In this document: in pieces, positions 25,363 through 34,569 of the stretch | How positions within the stretch are numbered: the first letter of the stretch is position 1 | Layout of the letters: the number at the start of each line of letters is the position of its first letter | From: Sulfurospirillum oryzae | GTDB lineage: Bacteria; Campylobacterota; Campylobacteria; Campylobacterales; Sulfurospirillaceae | Direction: 5' to 3' | NCBI RefSeq assembly: GCF_025770725.1 | Contig: NZ_JANZKZ010000002.1 | Coordinates: 186,001 to 250,000 of the forward strand | DNA: 64,000 bases | Notes under the pieces: model-generated | What the model was told of the DNA's origin: nothing | What the model saw: the letters and a program-made list of their open reading frames with translations, nothing else | Database searches by the model: none | Made by a program: the position numbers and the translations under genes

Positions 25363-25389
25363 TTATCGGTTAAAATACGAAAAACTTTA
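25363..25389 (-). promoter_or_regulatory. Sigma-28 (FliA) promoter of motAB overlapping a TTACATGTAA palindrome
   Basis: Read on the minus strand: TAAAGTTT, an 11-base spacer, then ACCGATAA, against the consensus TAAAGTTT-N11-GCCGATAA (one mismatch). The TAAA of the -35 is the right arm of a complete TTTACATGTAAA palindrome at 25386-25397. Confidence 0.85.
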
Positions 25390-25446
25390 CATGTAAAACA
25401 ATGATATAACAATATTCCTTAGATAAGATGTTGTTTTTTTGCTTTT

Positions 25447-26181
25447 TTAGGCATGAAATTCACTCATATAAGTACGGTAAAGCAGAGGAACCCAATTTTG
25501 TTGAAGTTTTGGATTGTACCTACTTTCCACAGCGGCTGCTTTAAAAAAGCTCTTCCATAACGCTTTAAATTTCTCTTCATCGCTTGAATACGTTGGAGCA
25601 TCAAAAGAAGCAATAGAGCGAATTTCTCGTAATTCATCATTTTTCACAAAAGCAAGAGAACGTTTAACATCGTGGATAATAAAAGGGATCTTTCCTAATC
25701 GTTTGGCAAAATGATCGCCTAAAAAAGGGACAATGTTAAATTTCGTCTCAATTTTGGCATACAATGTGCCATCGTCCAACTCCTCAAAGCGCGTAAATCC
25801 ATACATCTTATGCACCAAACACAAAAGCTCTTTTTCAAGGTTCTGAATGTAAAAAAGATGGGCATTGTTAATGTTGCGAAGCTCTTTGGGATTTTTAAAG
25901 CCGATGCGAAGATACTCCAAAAGTGCCATTTCATGCTCCCTCGTGTCGCATAAAAAGATATTAAAAATGGTGCGTTGTTGCTCTTTTGTAAACTGTTTTG
26001 TGATACCTTCTAAGACTTTGCGCGCTTTTGCTTCATCGGTAAAAACTTCATGAAATCGTTCAAATAAAAGAGATCCAGGCATTTTTTTGACAATAGTGCT
26101 TACCTGTAACTTCTCATAATAAACCTCATAGACTAAACTCAAAAATCCTTCAAAACTACCATCGTAAAGTAAGATCATCAC
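25447..26181 (-). CDS. TIGR03915-family putative DNA repair protein
   Basis: 244 residues, starting MMILLYDGSFEGFLSLVYEVY, with VKRSLAFVKNDELREIRS and LWKSFFKAAAVESRYNPKLQQNWVPLLYR. This matches the family of putative DNA metabolism proteins (TIGR03915, DUF4130 type) that is encoded next to a radical SAM partner. The two genes overlap by 4 bases, supporting joint function. The biochemical role is not established. Confidence 0.85.
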   Translation of the reverse strand: MMILLYDGSFEGFLSLVYEVYYEKLQVSTIVKKMPGSLLFERFHEVFTDEAKARKVLEGITKQFTKEQQRTIFNIFLCDTREHEMALLEYLRIGFKNPKELRNINNAHLFYIQNLEKELLCLVHKMYGFTRFEELDDGTLYAKIETKFNIVPFLGDHFAKRLGKIPFIIHDVKRSLAFVKNDELREIRSIASFDAPTYSSDEEKFKALWKSFFKAAAVESRYNPKLQQNWVPLLYRTYMSEFHA

Positions 26182-27410
26182 AGCTCACCCGTGTAGATAG
26201 ATGTATCGAACAAGGTAGGCTGGATGATGTTCGATCCTTGATGAATGAGGGCTAGCTTGATCTTCTCTTCATATAGACTAGTGCTTCTATGAAAGTCTTT
26301 CCCCGCGATGATGAAATAACGTGCTTTTTTAAGGGAAATTTTGAGTTTCACGAGGTCTTCAAAACTAAGCTGTTTAAAACGTCTCGCTTGTAAAATTTTC
26401 AAAGCACCACGTATCCCAATGCCAGGAATCCGCACCAAAATCTCTTGAGGCGCACGGTTGACATCAATGGGAAAAAGATGAAGGTTTGAGAGAGCCCAAA
26501 ATGTTTTGGGGTCAAACTGAATGTCAAGGTTTTGGTTTTCACTCAAAATCTCATCATACGAAAAGCCGTAAAAACGTAACAGCCAATCGGCTTGATAGAG
26601 CCTATGTTCACGAAGCAAGGGAGGCTTGGAGAGCTCAGGAACAGGCAGATGTTTATGGTTATTGACCGCAATGTACGCAGAGTAATAGACGCGTTTCAGT
26701 AATGCTTTTTGATAGAGCGATGAAGAGAGTTTTAGTATCTCAAAATCACTCTCACTGGTTGCGCCTATAATCATCTGCGTGCTCATAGAGATGGGCTTTG
26801 AGGAACGTTCCATCGTGATGTCACGTGCATGTTTTAGCGGGGAGAGAAGCTTCTCTTTGGTTTTATCAGGAGCAAGTAGGGCAAGGCTTTTGGAGCTTGG
26901 AAGTTCAATGTTGGAGCTGACACGATGCGCTAAAAGTGTGGCTTCTTCGATGAGTTCTTTGGAAGCTCCTGGGATGAGTTTGACATGAATGTATCCATTA
27001 AATCGGTACTCATGGCGTAAAATGCGCAACGTTTGAAGTAGTAAACTCATCGTATGGTCTTCATTTTTGATGATGCCAGAGCTTAAAAAGAGCCCTTCGA
27101 TGTAGTTTCGTTTATAAAAATTGATGGTAAGTTCGGCGAGCTCTCTTGGCGTAAATGCGGTTCGTGGGGTGTCATTGCTTACGCGGTTGATGCAGTAGGC
27201 ACAGTCATAAATGCAAACATTGGTAAGCAAAACTTTTAGAAGCGAAACGCATCTGCCGTCACTGGTAAAACTGTGACAAATGCCACTGTTGTGGGTGCAG
27301 CCAAGCTCACCTGTTTTATAGTTGTTCTCACTGCCACTAGAAGAGCATGAGACATCGTATTTGGCACTGCCTGCTAAGAGTGAGAGTTTATCTTCGATGG
27401 TTAATTTCAT
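26178..27410 (-). CDS. Putative DNA modification/repair radical SAM protein (TIGR03916)
   Basis: 410 residues. Radical SAM cysteines CxxxCxxC at about C66, C70, C73 (VCIYDCAYC), with further cysteines before them that may bind another cluster. The C-terminus has a helix-hairpin-helix DNA-binding motif (VNRAPQEILVRIPGIGIRGALKIL region), consistent with a DNA substrate. Co-transcribed with the TIGR03915 gene. The start is placed at MKLTIEDKL. An upstream in-frame ATG would add twelve residues, including ones from a TTTACATGTAAA palindrome. Confidence 0.88.
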   Translation of the reverse strand: MKLTIEDKLSLLAGSAKYDVSCSSSGSENNYKTGELGCTHNSGICHSFTSDGRCVSLLKVLLTNVCIYDCAYCINRVSNDTPRTAFTPRELAELTINFYKRNYIEGLFLSSGIIKNEDHTMSLLLQTLRILRHEYRFNGYIHVKLIPGASKELIEEATLLAHRVSSNIELPSSKSLALLAPDKTKEKLLSPLKHARDITMERSSKPISMSTQMIIGATSESDFEILKLSSSLYQKALLKRVYYSAYIAVNNHKHLPVPELSKPPLLREHRLYQADWLLRFYGFSYDEILSENQNLDIQFDPKTFWALSNLHLFPIDVNRAPQEILVRIPGIGIRGALKILQARRFKQLSFEDLVKLKISLKKARYFIIAGKDFHRSTSLYEEKIKLALIHQGSNIIQPTLFDTSIYTGEL

Positions 27411-27477
27411 GCAGGCATGATAAAACTTTTTTACATGTAAAGGCAAAAATATTTCAAAATGAAATGAAGAAGAGTGA

Positions 27478-27498
27478 AGAGCCTAATTTCTAGGCTCT
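27478..27498 (-). terminator. Hairpin after the nitroreductase gene
   Basis: An 8-base perfect stem (27478-27485 with 27491-27498) and 5-base loop, 10 bases past the stop codon of the minus-strand nitroreductase. No strong T-run. Confidence 0.5.
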
Positions 27499-27507
27499 GG
27501 AAGTAAC

Positions 27508-28137
27508 TTACTTAATAAACTCAACCGCTTCGTTAAAAGGAACTCTTAATTGAGTGGATTGTGGGTTGATGCGATACCCAAATGGAAGCACCATTGATAG
27601 TTGGTATTTGCTCGCATCAAGTCCTAAAATGGCTTCGACTTTTTCTTTTTCAAAGCCTTCAATAGGGCAAGAGTCGATGCCGATGTACGCTGCTGCTGTC
27701 ATCATGTTACCCGCTGCGATATAACTCTGTTTTGAAGTCCAAGCGTAGATGTTTTTATCAGAACTTAGAGTCTCTTTGAGGTGGTTAGCGTAGAGGTTAA
27801 TGTAAAAATCTTTTTTCTCTTGTGGCATCTCGCGTCTTCCAAAACGAAGCGCTGGTATACCACTTTCAACTTTAACAGCATCAATCGCCGCTAAAATGAT
27901 GACAAGGTGTGAGCAAGTTGTCACTTGAGGTTGATCCCAACAGACTGGGCGCAGTTTTGCTTTGAGCTCTTCGTTGGTAATGACCAAAAATTTCCATGGC
28001 TCCATACCAAATGAAGAGGGCGACTTGTGACCTGCTTCTAAGATAAAATTGATCTGCTCATCGCTGATCTTTTTTGTTTCGTCAAATAGTTTGCACGCAT
28101 GGCGAAAGTCCATCGCTTTGGTAAAGTCATTTTGCAT
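27508..28137 (-). CDS. Nitroreductase family oxidoreductase
   Basis: 209 residues, FMN-dependent NAD(P)H oxidoreductase of the NfsB-like group. Motifs: FRHACKLFDETKKI at the N-terminus, SPSSFGMEPWKFLVI, AAGNMMTAAAYIGIDSCPIEGF and LPFGYR near the C-terminus. It reduces nitroaromatics, quinones or flavins. The start follows GGAGAAC. It stands alone, with a hairpin behind it. Confidence 0.9.
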   Translation of the reverse strand: MQNDFTKAMDFRHACKLFDETKKISDEQINFILEAGHKSPSSFGMEPWKFLVITNEELKAKLRPVCWDQPQVTTCSHLVIILAAIDAVKVESGIPALRFGRREMPQEKKDFYINLYANHLKETLSSDKNIYAWTSKQSYIAAGNMMTAAAYIGIDSCPIEGFEKEKVEAILGLDASKYQLSMVLPFGYRINPQSTQLRVPFNEAVEFIK

Positions 28138-28219
28138 CGAATGTTCTCCTCTATATTTTTTAAAATCATAACGTCTACAAACTTTATTTTCTCTTACATT
28201 ACTTTTGGTAAGTATTGAA

Positions 28220-29569
28220 TTAAGAAAAGGCGCTTAAAAAACGTTTTCGTGCGCTTTCATGCCCTATGATGGGCTTTGGATAGCCTGCAATATCATGCGT
28301 CATTAAGTACGCTTCTTTGTGTAAATAAGTGGCTGGAATATCGCGTAATAATGGAAGGTGGTGTTTGATGTAGTGCGCTTCTTTGTCAAACTTTACTGAT
28401 TGCGCGTAAGGGTTAAAGATACGAAAATAAGGTTGTGGGTCGATTCCTGTTCCAGCGCACCATTGCCATGAAAGTATGTTTGCCGACGCATCATAATCCA
28501 AAAGATGTTTCGCAAAAAACGCCTCACCTTTTTGCCACGGCAACATCAGATGCTTAGTAAAAAATGACCCCACCACCATGCGAGCACGATTGTGCATCAG
28601 CCCAGATGTTAGAAGCTCCGTGATCGCCGCATCAATAAGCGGATAACCCGTTTGAGCAGAGATAAATCGTTCATACACTTCGGTGTCATTTGAAATAGGT
28701 GGAGAGTATTTATAATTCTCCCATGCAAGTTTGGGGAAATGGTAGAGCAAATAAGCATAAAATTCACGAAATATAAGCTGCCTAAAAAAGGGTTCAGTGT
28801 TATGACCTTGTGCTTTTTGAGCGGTTAAAAAGCGTACGACCTCTCTGATGGAAACGGTACCAAAACGAAGATGGACACTTAAATGAGACGTGGCATTCAC
28901 GTTAAGAAAGTCACGTTTTTCATCATACGAATCTAGTTTACATGTAAAGATTTCTAACGCCTTTTGAGGCTCTAAAATGTTTACATGTAAAGGCTCAAAT
29001 CCAAGACTTTCAACCTTTACATGTAAAGGTGTTTTTGTTTCGCTTTTGATACTCCAAAGCTCGTTATACTCGAAGTTTACAAGGCTTTGATTGCCTTTTT
29101 TGTATTTTAATGCGTAAAATTGTGTGTAAAGTGCTTGGCAAGCACGGTAATATGGGGTGAAAACAAGGTAAGGAGAGCCGTCTTTTTTAAGCACTTCATT
29201 GGGCTCAAAAAGGTAACAATCATTGAGTGCATGAAAGCTTAGTTGCTCTGCGATTTTAGCATCACGCTCTTTGGCGCAAGCATCATAATCCACACTGGCA
29301 TAGACATCATGGAACCCTAGTGTTTTGAGGTAGGTAAAGACATCATGTGGCGTACCATAAAAAAGAGCAAGGTCAAGCCCCATTGCTTTAAGGTCAGATT
29401 TGAGTTTAAGTACCTGCTCAAAAATAAACGAGACTCTTCGATCATTTTTCTCAAGACCATTAAGAATGTTTGTATCGAAAATAAAGAGAGGCAAAACTTC
29501 TCCATCAATCGATAATAACATCGAATCTTGAATGCGTAAATCGCGTCTAAACCATAATATTTTTTTCAT
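28220..29569 (-). CDS. phrB: Deoxyribodipyrimidine photolyase
   Basis: 449 residues: an N-terminal antenna-binding domain (WFRRDLRIQD) and a C-terminal FAD domain (FFRQLIFREFYAYLLYHFP, MHNRARMVVGSFFTKHL, DYDASANILSWQWCAGTGIDPQPYFRIFNP). This is a class I CPD photolyase that repairs UV-induced pyrimidine dimers with blue light. The linker between the domains (about residues 175-215) contains three TTACATGTAA palindromes within 89 bases, read as LHVK, LHVN and FTCK. Confidence 0.93.
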   Translation of the reverse strand: MKKILWFRRDLRIQDSMLLSIDGEVLPLFIFDTNILNGLEKNDRRVSFIFEQVLKLKSDLKAMGLDLALFYGTPHDVFTYLKTLGFHDVYASVDYDACAKERDAKIAEQLSFHALNDCYLFEPNEVLKKDGSPYLVFTPYYRACQALYTQFYALKYKKGNQSLVNFEYNELWSIKSETKTPLHVKVESLGFEPLHVNILEPQKALEIFTCKLDSYDEKRDFLNVNATSHLSVHLRFGTVSIREVVRFLTAQKAQGHNTEPFFRQLIFREFYAYLLYHFPKLAWENYKYSPPISNDTEVYERFISAQTGYPLIDAAITELLTSGLMHNRARMVVGSFFTKHLMLPWQKGEAFFAKHLLDYDASANILSWQWCAGTGIDPQPYFRIFNPYAQSVKFDKEAHYIKHHLPLLRDIPATYLHKEAYLMTHDIAGYPKPIIGHESARKRFLSAFS

Positions 29570-29689
29570 ACAAATTTTATCCTCGTTTTGATGTAACTAT
29601 TATAAATAAATTAAATATAAAATCCCATTTTTATCCAAGCTCATTCGATAGAATGGAGCCCAAATATAGGTTTAGGATGGAGTAAATTA

Positions 29690-31816
29690 ATGTCTAATTA
29701 TTCGCTCAAGATGAGAATCTTAATGGTTTTTGTCGTTTCAATTGGTGTCATGGCACTGATCTTTTTAACGATGGTTGTCCGTGGTATGTATGGACTTGGA
29801 AGTACGCAAATGAAAGATCAATCCGAGCTGATAACAAATCTTAACAAACAAGAGGTCAAAAACTACCTTCAAATCGCCCAAGAAGCTGTTAAAGCTTCCT
29901 ATGAAAAGACACGGGACGATAACATCGTTGACATGATTAAAGAAGATGCCGTGATGTTTGAAGATGTCTTAATGGCAATCTACAATGAGAAAAAAGGTTC
30001 CATGAGTGAAAAAGAGCTGAGAGATCTTTTGATTCATATTATTCAAAGCTATCGTTATAACAAAGGTGCAGGTTACTTTTTTGCGTATACACCAGAAGGC
30101 ATAAACATAGCGCATGAAAGTAAAAATCTGATTGGTAAAAATTTGATTGATCGTAAAGACATTAAAGGTAATTATACGGTTAAAACCATTATCGAATCAG
30201 CAATGCCTGGTGGGAACAATATCGCTAAATATTACAGCAAAAACCCGCTTACCGATGAAGTTGAGGGCAAGATTTCGTACAACTTCTTTTTCAAACCACT
30301 TGGCATCATCATCGGAACAGGCGAGTATATGTCCATCATCAAAGCCTACCATCAAGAACGTGCCATTGAAGTGCTTTCAAGTTTAAAATACGGCACAGGT
30401 GGTTATTTCTTTGGTATCAAAAAAAGTAAAGACGGTTACAATGTCGTCTTTCATGGTGCAAACTCAGCATTACGTAACACCGTGTTTGATCTTAGTGAAA
30501 AAGATATTAACGGTGTGATGTATCGTAAAAAGCTGGTTGAAGAGAGTATGGCGCATGAAAATGAAGGTGCTTATATCTCGTATAACTTTCAAAATCCAAC
30601 GACAGGCAAAATCGAGCCGAAGATGGTGTATGCTAAGTATTTTAAAGATTGGGAGTGGATTTTAGTTTCAAGTATCTACCTCGATGATGTTGAAAAAAAC
30701 ATCGCAGAACAACAGAGTAAAGTCGATGGAAATATTACGGGATTATTGACAAAACTCATTCTTTCGGGTGTTGTGATGGTTATTATCATCTTTGGTGTCA
30801 TTTATATGGTTTTAGGGCGTGTTGTCAATCGTCCGCTTGATTCTCTGACCCAAAAAGCGGCTGATCTTGCCAGAGGAGAAGGAGACCTTACATGTAAACT
30901 TGACGTTGCAGGACAAGACGAGATAGGCAAAGCGGCAACACAGATCAACCATTTTATTGAAAAAGTGCATCATACGATGGTGTCTGCAAAAAACGCAAGT
31001 AGTGAAAATGCAACACTTTCCAACACGCTCTCTTCAATCTCGCAAACGATGAGCCAACGCGTGGAGCACTCAACACATTTGATTACAGATGCTACGAAAA
31101 TTTCTCAGACATTACGCCATGAGATTGAAACCTCTGTTGGAGAAGCAAAACGTTCCAAAGATGAGATCACTAAAGCAAATGAGAACCTCAAGAATGCGTG
31201 CAAAGAGATTGTGATTCTTGGAGAAAAAGTAGAGCAGAGTGCTCAAACAGAGATGGAGTTAGCATCACGTATGCGACAACTGAGTTCCGATGCAGAACAA
31301 GTTAAAAGTGTTCTTACGGTTATTAGCGACATTGCCGATCAAACCAATTTATTGGCGCTTAATGCAGCCATTGAGGCGGCGCGTGCGGGTGAACATGGTC
31401 GTGGCTTTGCGGTTGTTGCTGATGAAGTGCGAAAACTCGCAGAGCGTACGCAAAAAAGCCTGCTTGAAATCAATGCAACGATCAATGTGATTGTTCAAGC
31501 CATTATCGATTCGGGCGATCAGATGAACCAAAACTCTGAACAAGTGCAAGAGCTAACCCATACCGCACAAATGGTCGAAGAGAAGATCAAAGAGACCACA
31601 AGTATTATGGAAATGGCAACTAAAATGAGCGATAAAACAGTCAATGACTACATTAAAACCGAAAAAAGCATTGATGTGATCGTCGAAAAAATCGAAAGCA
31701 TTAACACGATTTCTGATCAAAACGCTAAAGGATTAGAAGAGATCACCGTTGCGAGTGGAGACCTTCGCCAGATGGCTGAAAATCTCAACGCAACACTTTC
31801 GACATTTAAAACGTGA
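29690..31816 (+). CDS. Methyl-accepting chemotaxis protein with Cache ligand-binding region
   Basis: 708 residues. Membrane segment at about 8-30, a periplasmic region to about 350 with two Cache-type modules ([12 protein letters not shown] and [12 protein letters not shown], each followed by a W/G-I-I-GTG type strand), a second membrane segment at about 355-377, a HAMP domain, then a chemoreceptor signalling domain with the conserved tip [20 protein letters not shown] near 550. The tip is identical in protein sequence to that of the soluble receptor at 19.6 kb. The ligand is unknown. It sits alone between inverted neighbours. Confidence 0.92.
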   Translation: MSNYSLKMRILMVFVVSIGVMALIFLTMVVRGMYGLGSTQMKDQSELITNLNKQEVKNYLQIAQEAVKASYEKTRDDNIVDMIKEDAVMFEDVLMAIYNEKKGSMSEKELRDLLIHIIQSYRYNKGAGYFFAYTPEGINIAHESKNLIGKNLIDRKDIKGNYTVKTIIESAMPGGNNIAKYYSKNPLTDEVEGKISYNFFFKPLGIIIGTGEYMSIIKAYHQERAIEVLSSLKYGTGGYFFGIKKSKDGYNVVFHGANSALRNTVFDLSEKDINGVMYRKKLVEESMAHENEGAYISYNFQNPTTGKIEPKMVYAKYFKDWEWILVSSIYLDDVEKNIAEQQSKVDGNITGLLTKLILSGVVMVIIIFGVIYMVLGRVVNRPLDSLTQKAADLARGEGDLTCKLDVAGQDEIGKAATQINHFIEKVHHTMVSAKNASSENATLSNTLSSISQTMSQRVEHSTHLITDATKISQTLRHEIETSVGEAKRSKDEITKANENLKNACKEIVILGEKVEQSAQTEMELASRMRQLSSDAEQVKSVLTVISDIADQTNLLALNAAIEAARAGEHGRGFAVVADEVRKLAERTQKSLLEINATINVIVQAIIDSGDQMNQNSEQVQELTHTAQMVEEKIKETTSIMEMATKMSDKTVNDYIKTEKSIDVIVEKIESINTISDQNAKGLEEITVASGDLRQMAENLNATLSTFKT

Positions 31817-32764
31817 TCATTTGCCTTCTTGAATAAAAGAGCGAAGTGAGAGGTCTTTAGGGTAGGGGTTTAAAAACTTCTGCCCTAAAAGATAGGTTGT
31901 ATTGTACTTTTTAGCTAAAAATTCGATCGTACTCATCACCGCGATCAGCGGAATAATCTCATCGCGAAACTCTTCGATTTGAAGATGTAACTCTCTTTTT
32001 TCGTTCCCCTCTAGCTCTTTTTTGAAAAATCCCACCAGATGTTGAAGCACATTGACCGTTTTACTAATCGAGCCTTTAGTAGCAATCGTCTTTTTAAAAA
32101 GGGCGATGTACTCTTGTGTTATCTCTTGCAAGGTCCTTTTGTCGTGATTTGCGACGATTTTACCCAAAAGACGGTAGTTTGTTTCGTGTTTGCTTTGCAG
32201 TAAAAATTTATACGCAGTATGAAATGCCACAAGCTCTTGCATGGTTTTGATCTTTTTTTGAAGCCGCATTGCATCATGGTAAGCAAAAAGCTGCATCACA
32301 AAATTTTCCCTTAGCCAAGGGTCGATCAAACGCGCCTCTTCCTCGATGGGAAAATCCACAAAATGCTCTTTACATGTAAGCGCAAAAAGCCCATCTTTTT
32401 TCCCTTCACTCATCTCACCACTATAATATTTGGTGCTACCAAGTCCACAACTGGGCGATTTTGATTTCAAGATAATACCGCAAATCTCTTCGCTTTGGAT
32501 ATTGTGTAGTTCATGCGCTATCGCATCATTCATCGCTTGGGTAACATCGTTTTTGGAAAAGACAGTGATGACTTTTTTGCGCTCATTGTCTAGCACGATG
32601 CGTATAGTCTCACGAGGTGTTCCAAAGGCTAAATGCTCAGGACAAAACGGTATGAATGAGGCGTACTTTCCAAGCTTGTCAGTAATAAAACGATCTCTTT
32701 GACCCGTTTTATCGTAACGAATAGGCTCGCCCAATAAACAGGCTGAAACAGCAATTTTGAGCAT
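31817..32764 (-). CDS. DUF523 and DUF1722 (YbgA-like) domain protein
   Basis: 315 residues. The N-terminal DUF523 domain has SACLLGEPIRYDKTG, FCPE and KSPSCGLGSTKYY, with conserved cysteines that in related proteins (TudS type) bind an iron-sulfur cluster for desulfurising thiouracil. The C-terminal DUF1722 domain has HDAMRLQKKIKTMQELVAFH, KFLLQSKHETNYRLLG and QKFLNPYPKDLSLR. This fusion is widespread, but its function is not settled. The stop abuts the chemoreceptor end with no spacer. Confidence 0.85.
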   Translation of the reverse strand: MLKIAVSACLLGEPIRYDKTGQRDRFITDKLGKYASFIPFCPEHLAFGTPRETIRIVLDNERKKVITVFSKNDVTQAMNDAIAHELHNIQSEEICGIILKSKSPSCGLGSTKYYSGEMSEGKKDGLFALTCKEHFVDFPIEEEARLIDPWLRENFVMQLFAYHDAMRLQKKIKTMQELVAFHTAYKFLLQSKHETNYRLLGKIVANHDKRTLQEITQEYIALFKKTIATKGSISKTVNVLQHLVGFFKKELEGNEKRELHLQIEEFRDEIIPLIAVMSTIEFLAKKYNTTYLLGQKFLNPYPKDLSLRSFIQEGK

Positions 32765-32820
32765 GAAAGTCCTTTGTGGGAATTTTACATGTAAAGCCCA
32801 AAGACTTTACATGTAAAAGA

Positions 32821-34119
32821 TTATTTCGGTCGTTTGTCCACCACTCTCACTGCTTTCCCCTCACTTCTTTGCAAAGATTTAGGAGCGACGAGTTTGACTT
32901 CGACATTGATGTAGAGATTGTTTAAAAGAGCGTGTTCAAGGTTTTTCTTTAAACTTCCAAGGTAGCTCATATCGTCGCTGATGAGATGCTCATCGAGCTC
33001 TACGTCAACTTCGAGTTTATCGAGGTAGCCTTTTTTATCGGCGATGATTTGGTAGTTGAGCGTGATGCCTTCTTGTTTTGAGAGGACATGCTCGATTTGC
33101 GATGGAAAGACGTTCACACCGTTGATAAGGAGCATATCGTCGCTTCTGCCTACAATGCTCTCAATTCTGCCGATAGTTCTGCCACAGCGACATGGAATGC
33201 GTGTCAAAGAGGTGATGTCACCCGTTCGGTAGCGAATGATCGGCAAACCTTGTTTGGTAAGCGTTGTGATGACAAGCTCACCGCGTGTGCCCTCTGGCAA
33301 GACTTCGCCCGTTTCAGGGTTGATGATCTCAGGGTAGAAATGGTCTTCGTGAATATGAAGCAGGTTTGAGTGTTTGCAGTTACACGCGACACCTGGTCCT
33401 ATGATCTCGGAGAGTCCATAAATCTCGTGGTAATCAATGCCCCAAATATGGGCTATCTCGTTTTTAAGCCCTTCACTGGTTGGTTCTGCTCCGAAAAATC
33501 CCACACGTAGTTTGAAATCTTTGTGAATGTCGTAACTCTCAGCTTGTGCCACTTCTGCCATGTGCAAGGCAAACGAAGGTGTTGCTGTGAGTACCGTTGC
33601 GCCAAAGTCTTTTAAAAGCAAGAGTTGGCGAGAGGTAAAGCCCGTGGAGCTAGGGATGACGGCGATTTTCATGCGTTCTGCGGCGTTATGAAAGCCTAGA
33701 CCACCCGTGAAAAGTCCATATCCGTGAGAGTTTTGCATGATGTCTTGGCATGTCACACCGCCCATCGTAAAGGCTCGACCCATCACTTCTGCCCAGATGT
33801 CCATATCGTGCTCTGTGTAGCCTACAACGGTGGGTTTTCCTGTGGTTCCACTGGAGCTGTGGATGCGTACGATTTGGTCCATATCGACTGAGAACATACC
33901 AAACGGGTAGTTGTCGCGAAGGTCTTTTTTCTTCGTAAAGGGGAGTTTTGCAAGATCTTCTAAAGACTTCACATCCTGCGGTAAAACACCGTGTTCGTCA
34001 AATTTTTTTTTGTAAAAAGGAACGAGATGATAGACCCTAAGCAGTGTCTCTTTGAGATGTTTTAACTGCCACGCTTGAAGTTCATCTTTACACAGACTTT
34101 CGTTTTTACTAAATGTCAT
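32821..34119 (-). CDS. paaK: Phenylacetate-CoA ligase, paralog 1
   Basis: 432 residues of the adenylate-forming PaaK family. ATP-binding motif [10 protein letters not shown], then [10 protein letters not shown] and RYRTGDIT, with a zinc-binding-like cysteine cluster (CNCKHSN, CRCGRT). It makes arylacetyl-CoA from arylacetate, ATP and CoA. Last gene of the ior operon. ATG 34119 is preferred over the in-frame TTG at 34131 and gives the same length as the second paralog (432). It shares long identical nucleotide stretches with that paralog. Confidence 0.9.
   Translation of the reverse strand: MTFSKNESLCKDELQAWQLKHLKETLLRVYHLVPFYKKKFDEHGVLPQDVKSLEDLAKLPFTKKKDLRDNYPFGMFSVDMDQIVRIHSSSGTTGKPTVVGYTEHDMDIWAEVMGRAFTMGGVTCQDIMQNSHGYGLFTGGLGFHNAAERMKIAVIPSSTGFTSRQLLLLKDFGATVLTATPSFALHMAEVAQAESYDIHKDFKLRVGFFGAEPTSEGLKNEIAHIWGIDYHEIYGLSEIIGPGVACNCKHSNLLHIHEDHFYPEIINPETGEVLPEGTRGELVITTLTKQGLPIIRYRTGDITSLTRIPCRCGRTIGRIESIVGRSDDMLLINGVNVFPSQIEHVLSKQEGITLNYQIIADKKGYLDKLEVDVELDEHLISDDMSYLGSLKKNLEHALLNNLYINVEVKLVAPKSLQRSEGKAVRVVDKRPK
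33014..33057. repeat. 44-base segment identical to 34762-34805
   Basis: Within paaK paralog 1, a 44-base stretch matches the corresponding stretch of paralog 2 exactly, including third codon positions, while neighbouring sequence differs. This suggests recent gene conversion between the tandem ligase genes. Confidence 0.75.
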
Positions 34120-34134
34120 TGGTTTTCCCAACCT

Positions 34135-34569
34135 TTACATGTAAAAATGTTTGGCTTGAACGATCTCAATATTTTTAGCTTGCAATGCTTTTATAGCATC
34201 ATCAAAGCGATCTTTATCGACGCTGAAAATGAAAATACCCGTACTTGCCTCATAAAAGCTGTACGTGTAAAGAATGTTAATGCCAGCCTCTGAAAGCGCA
34301 CTCACGGCTTTGTCAAAGCTTCCCACAACATCTTCGATCTTAACGCCAAAGACATCGGTAAAACGTACGCTAAAGCCTTCATCTTCGAGCACGGTTTTGG
34401 CTTTTTCAGGATTGTCCACGATGGTGCGAACCAAACCAAAGTCGGTCGAGTCTGCGAGTAAAATGGACTTGATAGAGATGCCATTTTTGGAGAGAATATG
34501 GGTAAGAACAGAAAGCTCACCTGCCTTATTTTCTAAAAAAATCGTTAGTTGTTTAATGTTGCATTTCAT
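34135..34569 (-). CDS. ACT domain protein
   Basis: 144 residues with two consecutive ACT-type halves (KQLTIFLENKAGELSVLTHIL at 5-25 and LSEAGINILYTYSFYE at about 91-106). ACT domains bind amino acids and regulate enzymes. Being between two PaaK genes and behind iorAB, it may sense an aromatic amino acid. It overlaps the upstream ligase by one base (TAATG). It ends in Tyr-Met-stop encoded by a TTTACATGTAAA palindrome, so the stop codon is part of the repeat. Confidence 0.88.
   Translation of the reverse strand: MKCNIKQLTIFLENKAGELSVLTHILSKNGISIKSILLADSTDFGLVRTIVDNPEKAKTVLEDEGFSVRFTDVFGVKIEDVVGSFDKAVSALSEAGINILYTYSFYEASTGIFIFSVDKDRFDDAIKALQAKNIEIVQAKHFYM

Noticed and set aside
28981-29026. A tandem repeat or CRISPR-like array in the photolyase gene
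   Set aside because: Only the 10-12 base palindrome recurs, with unequal spacing and coding sequence between.
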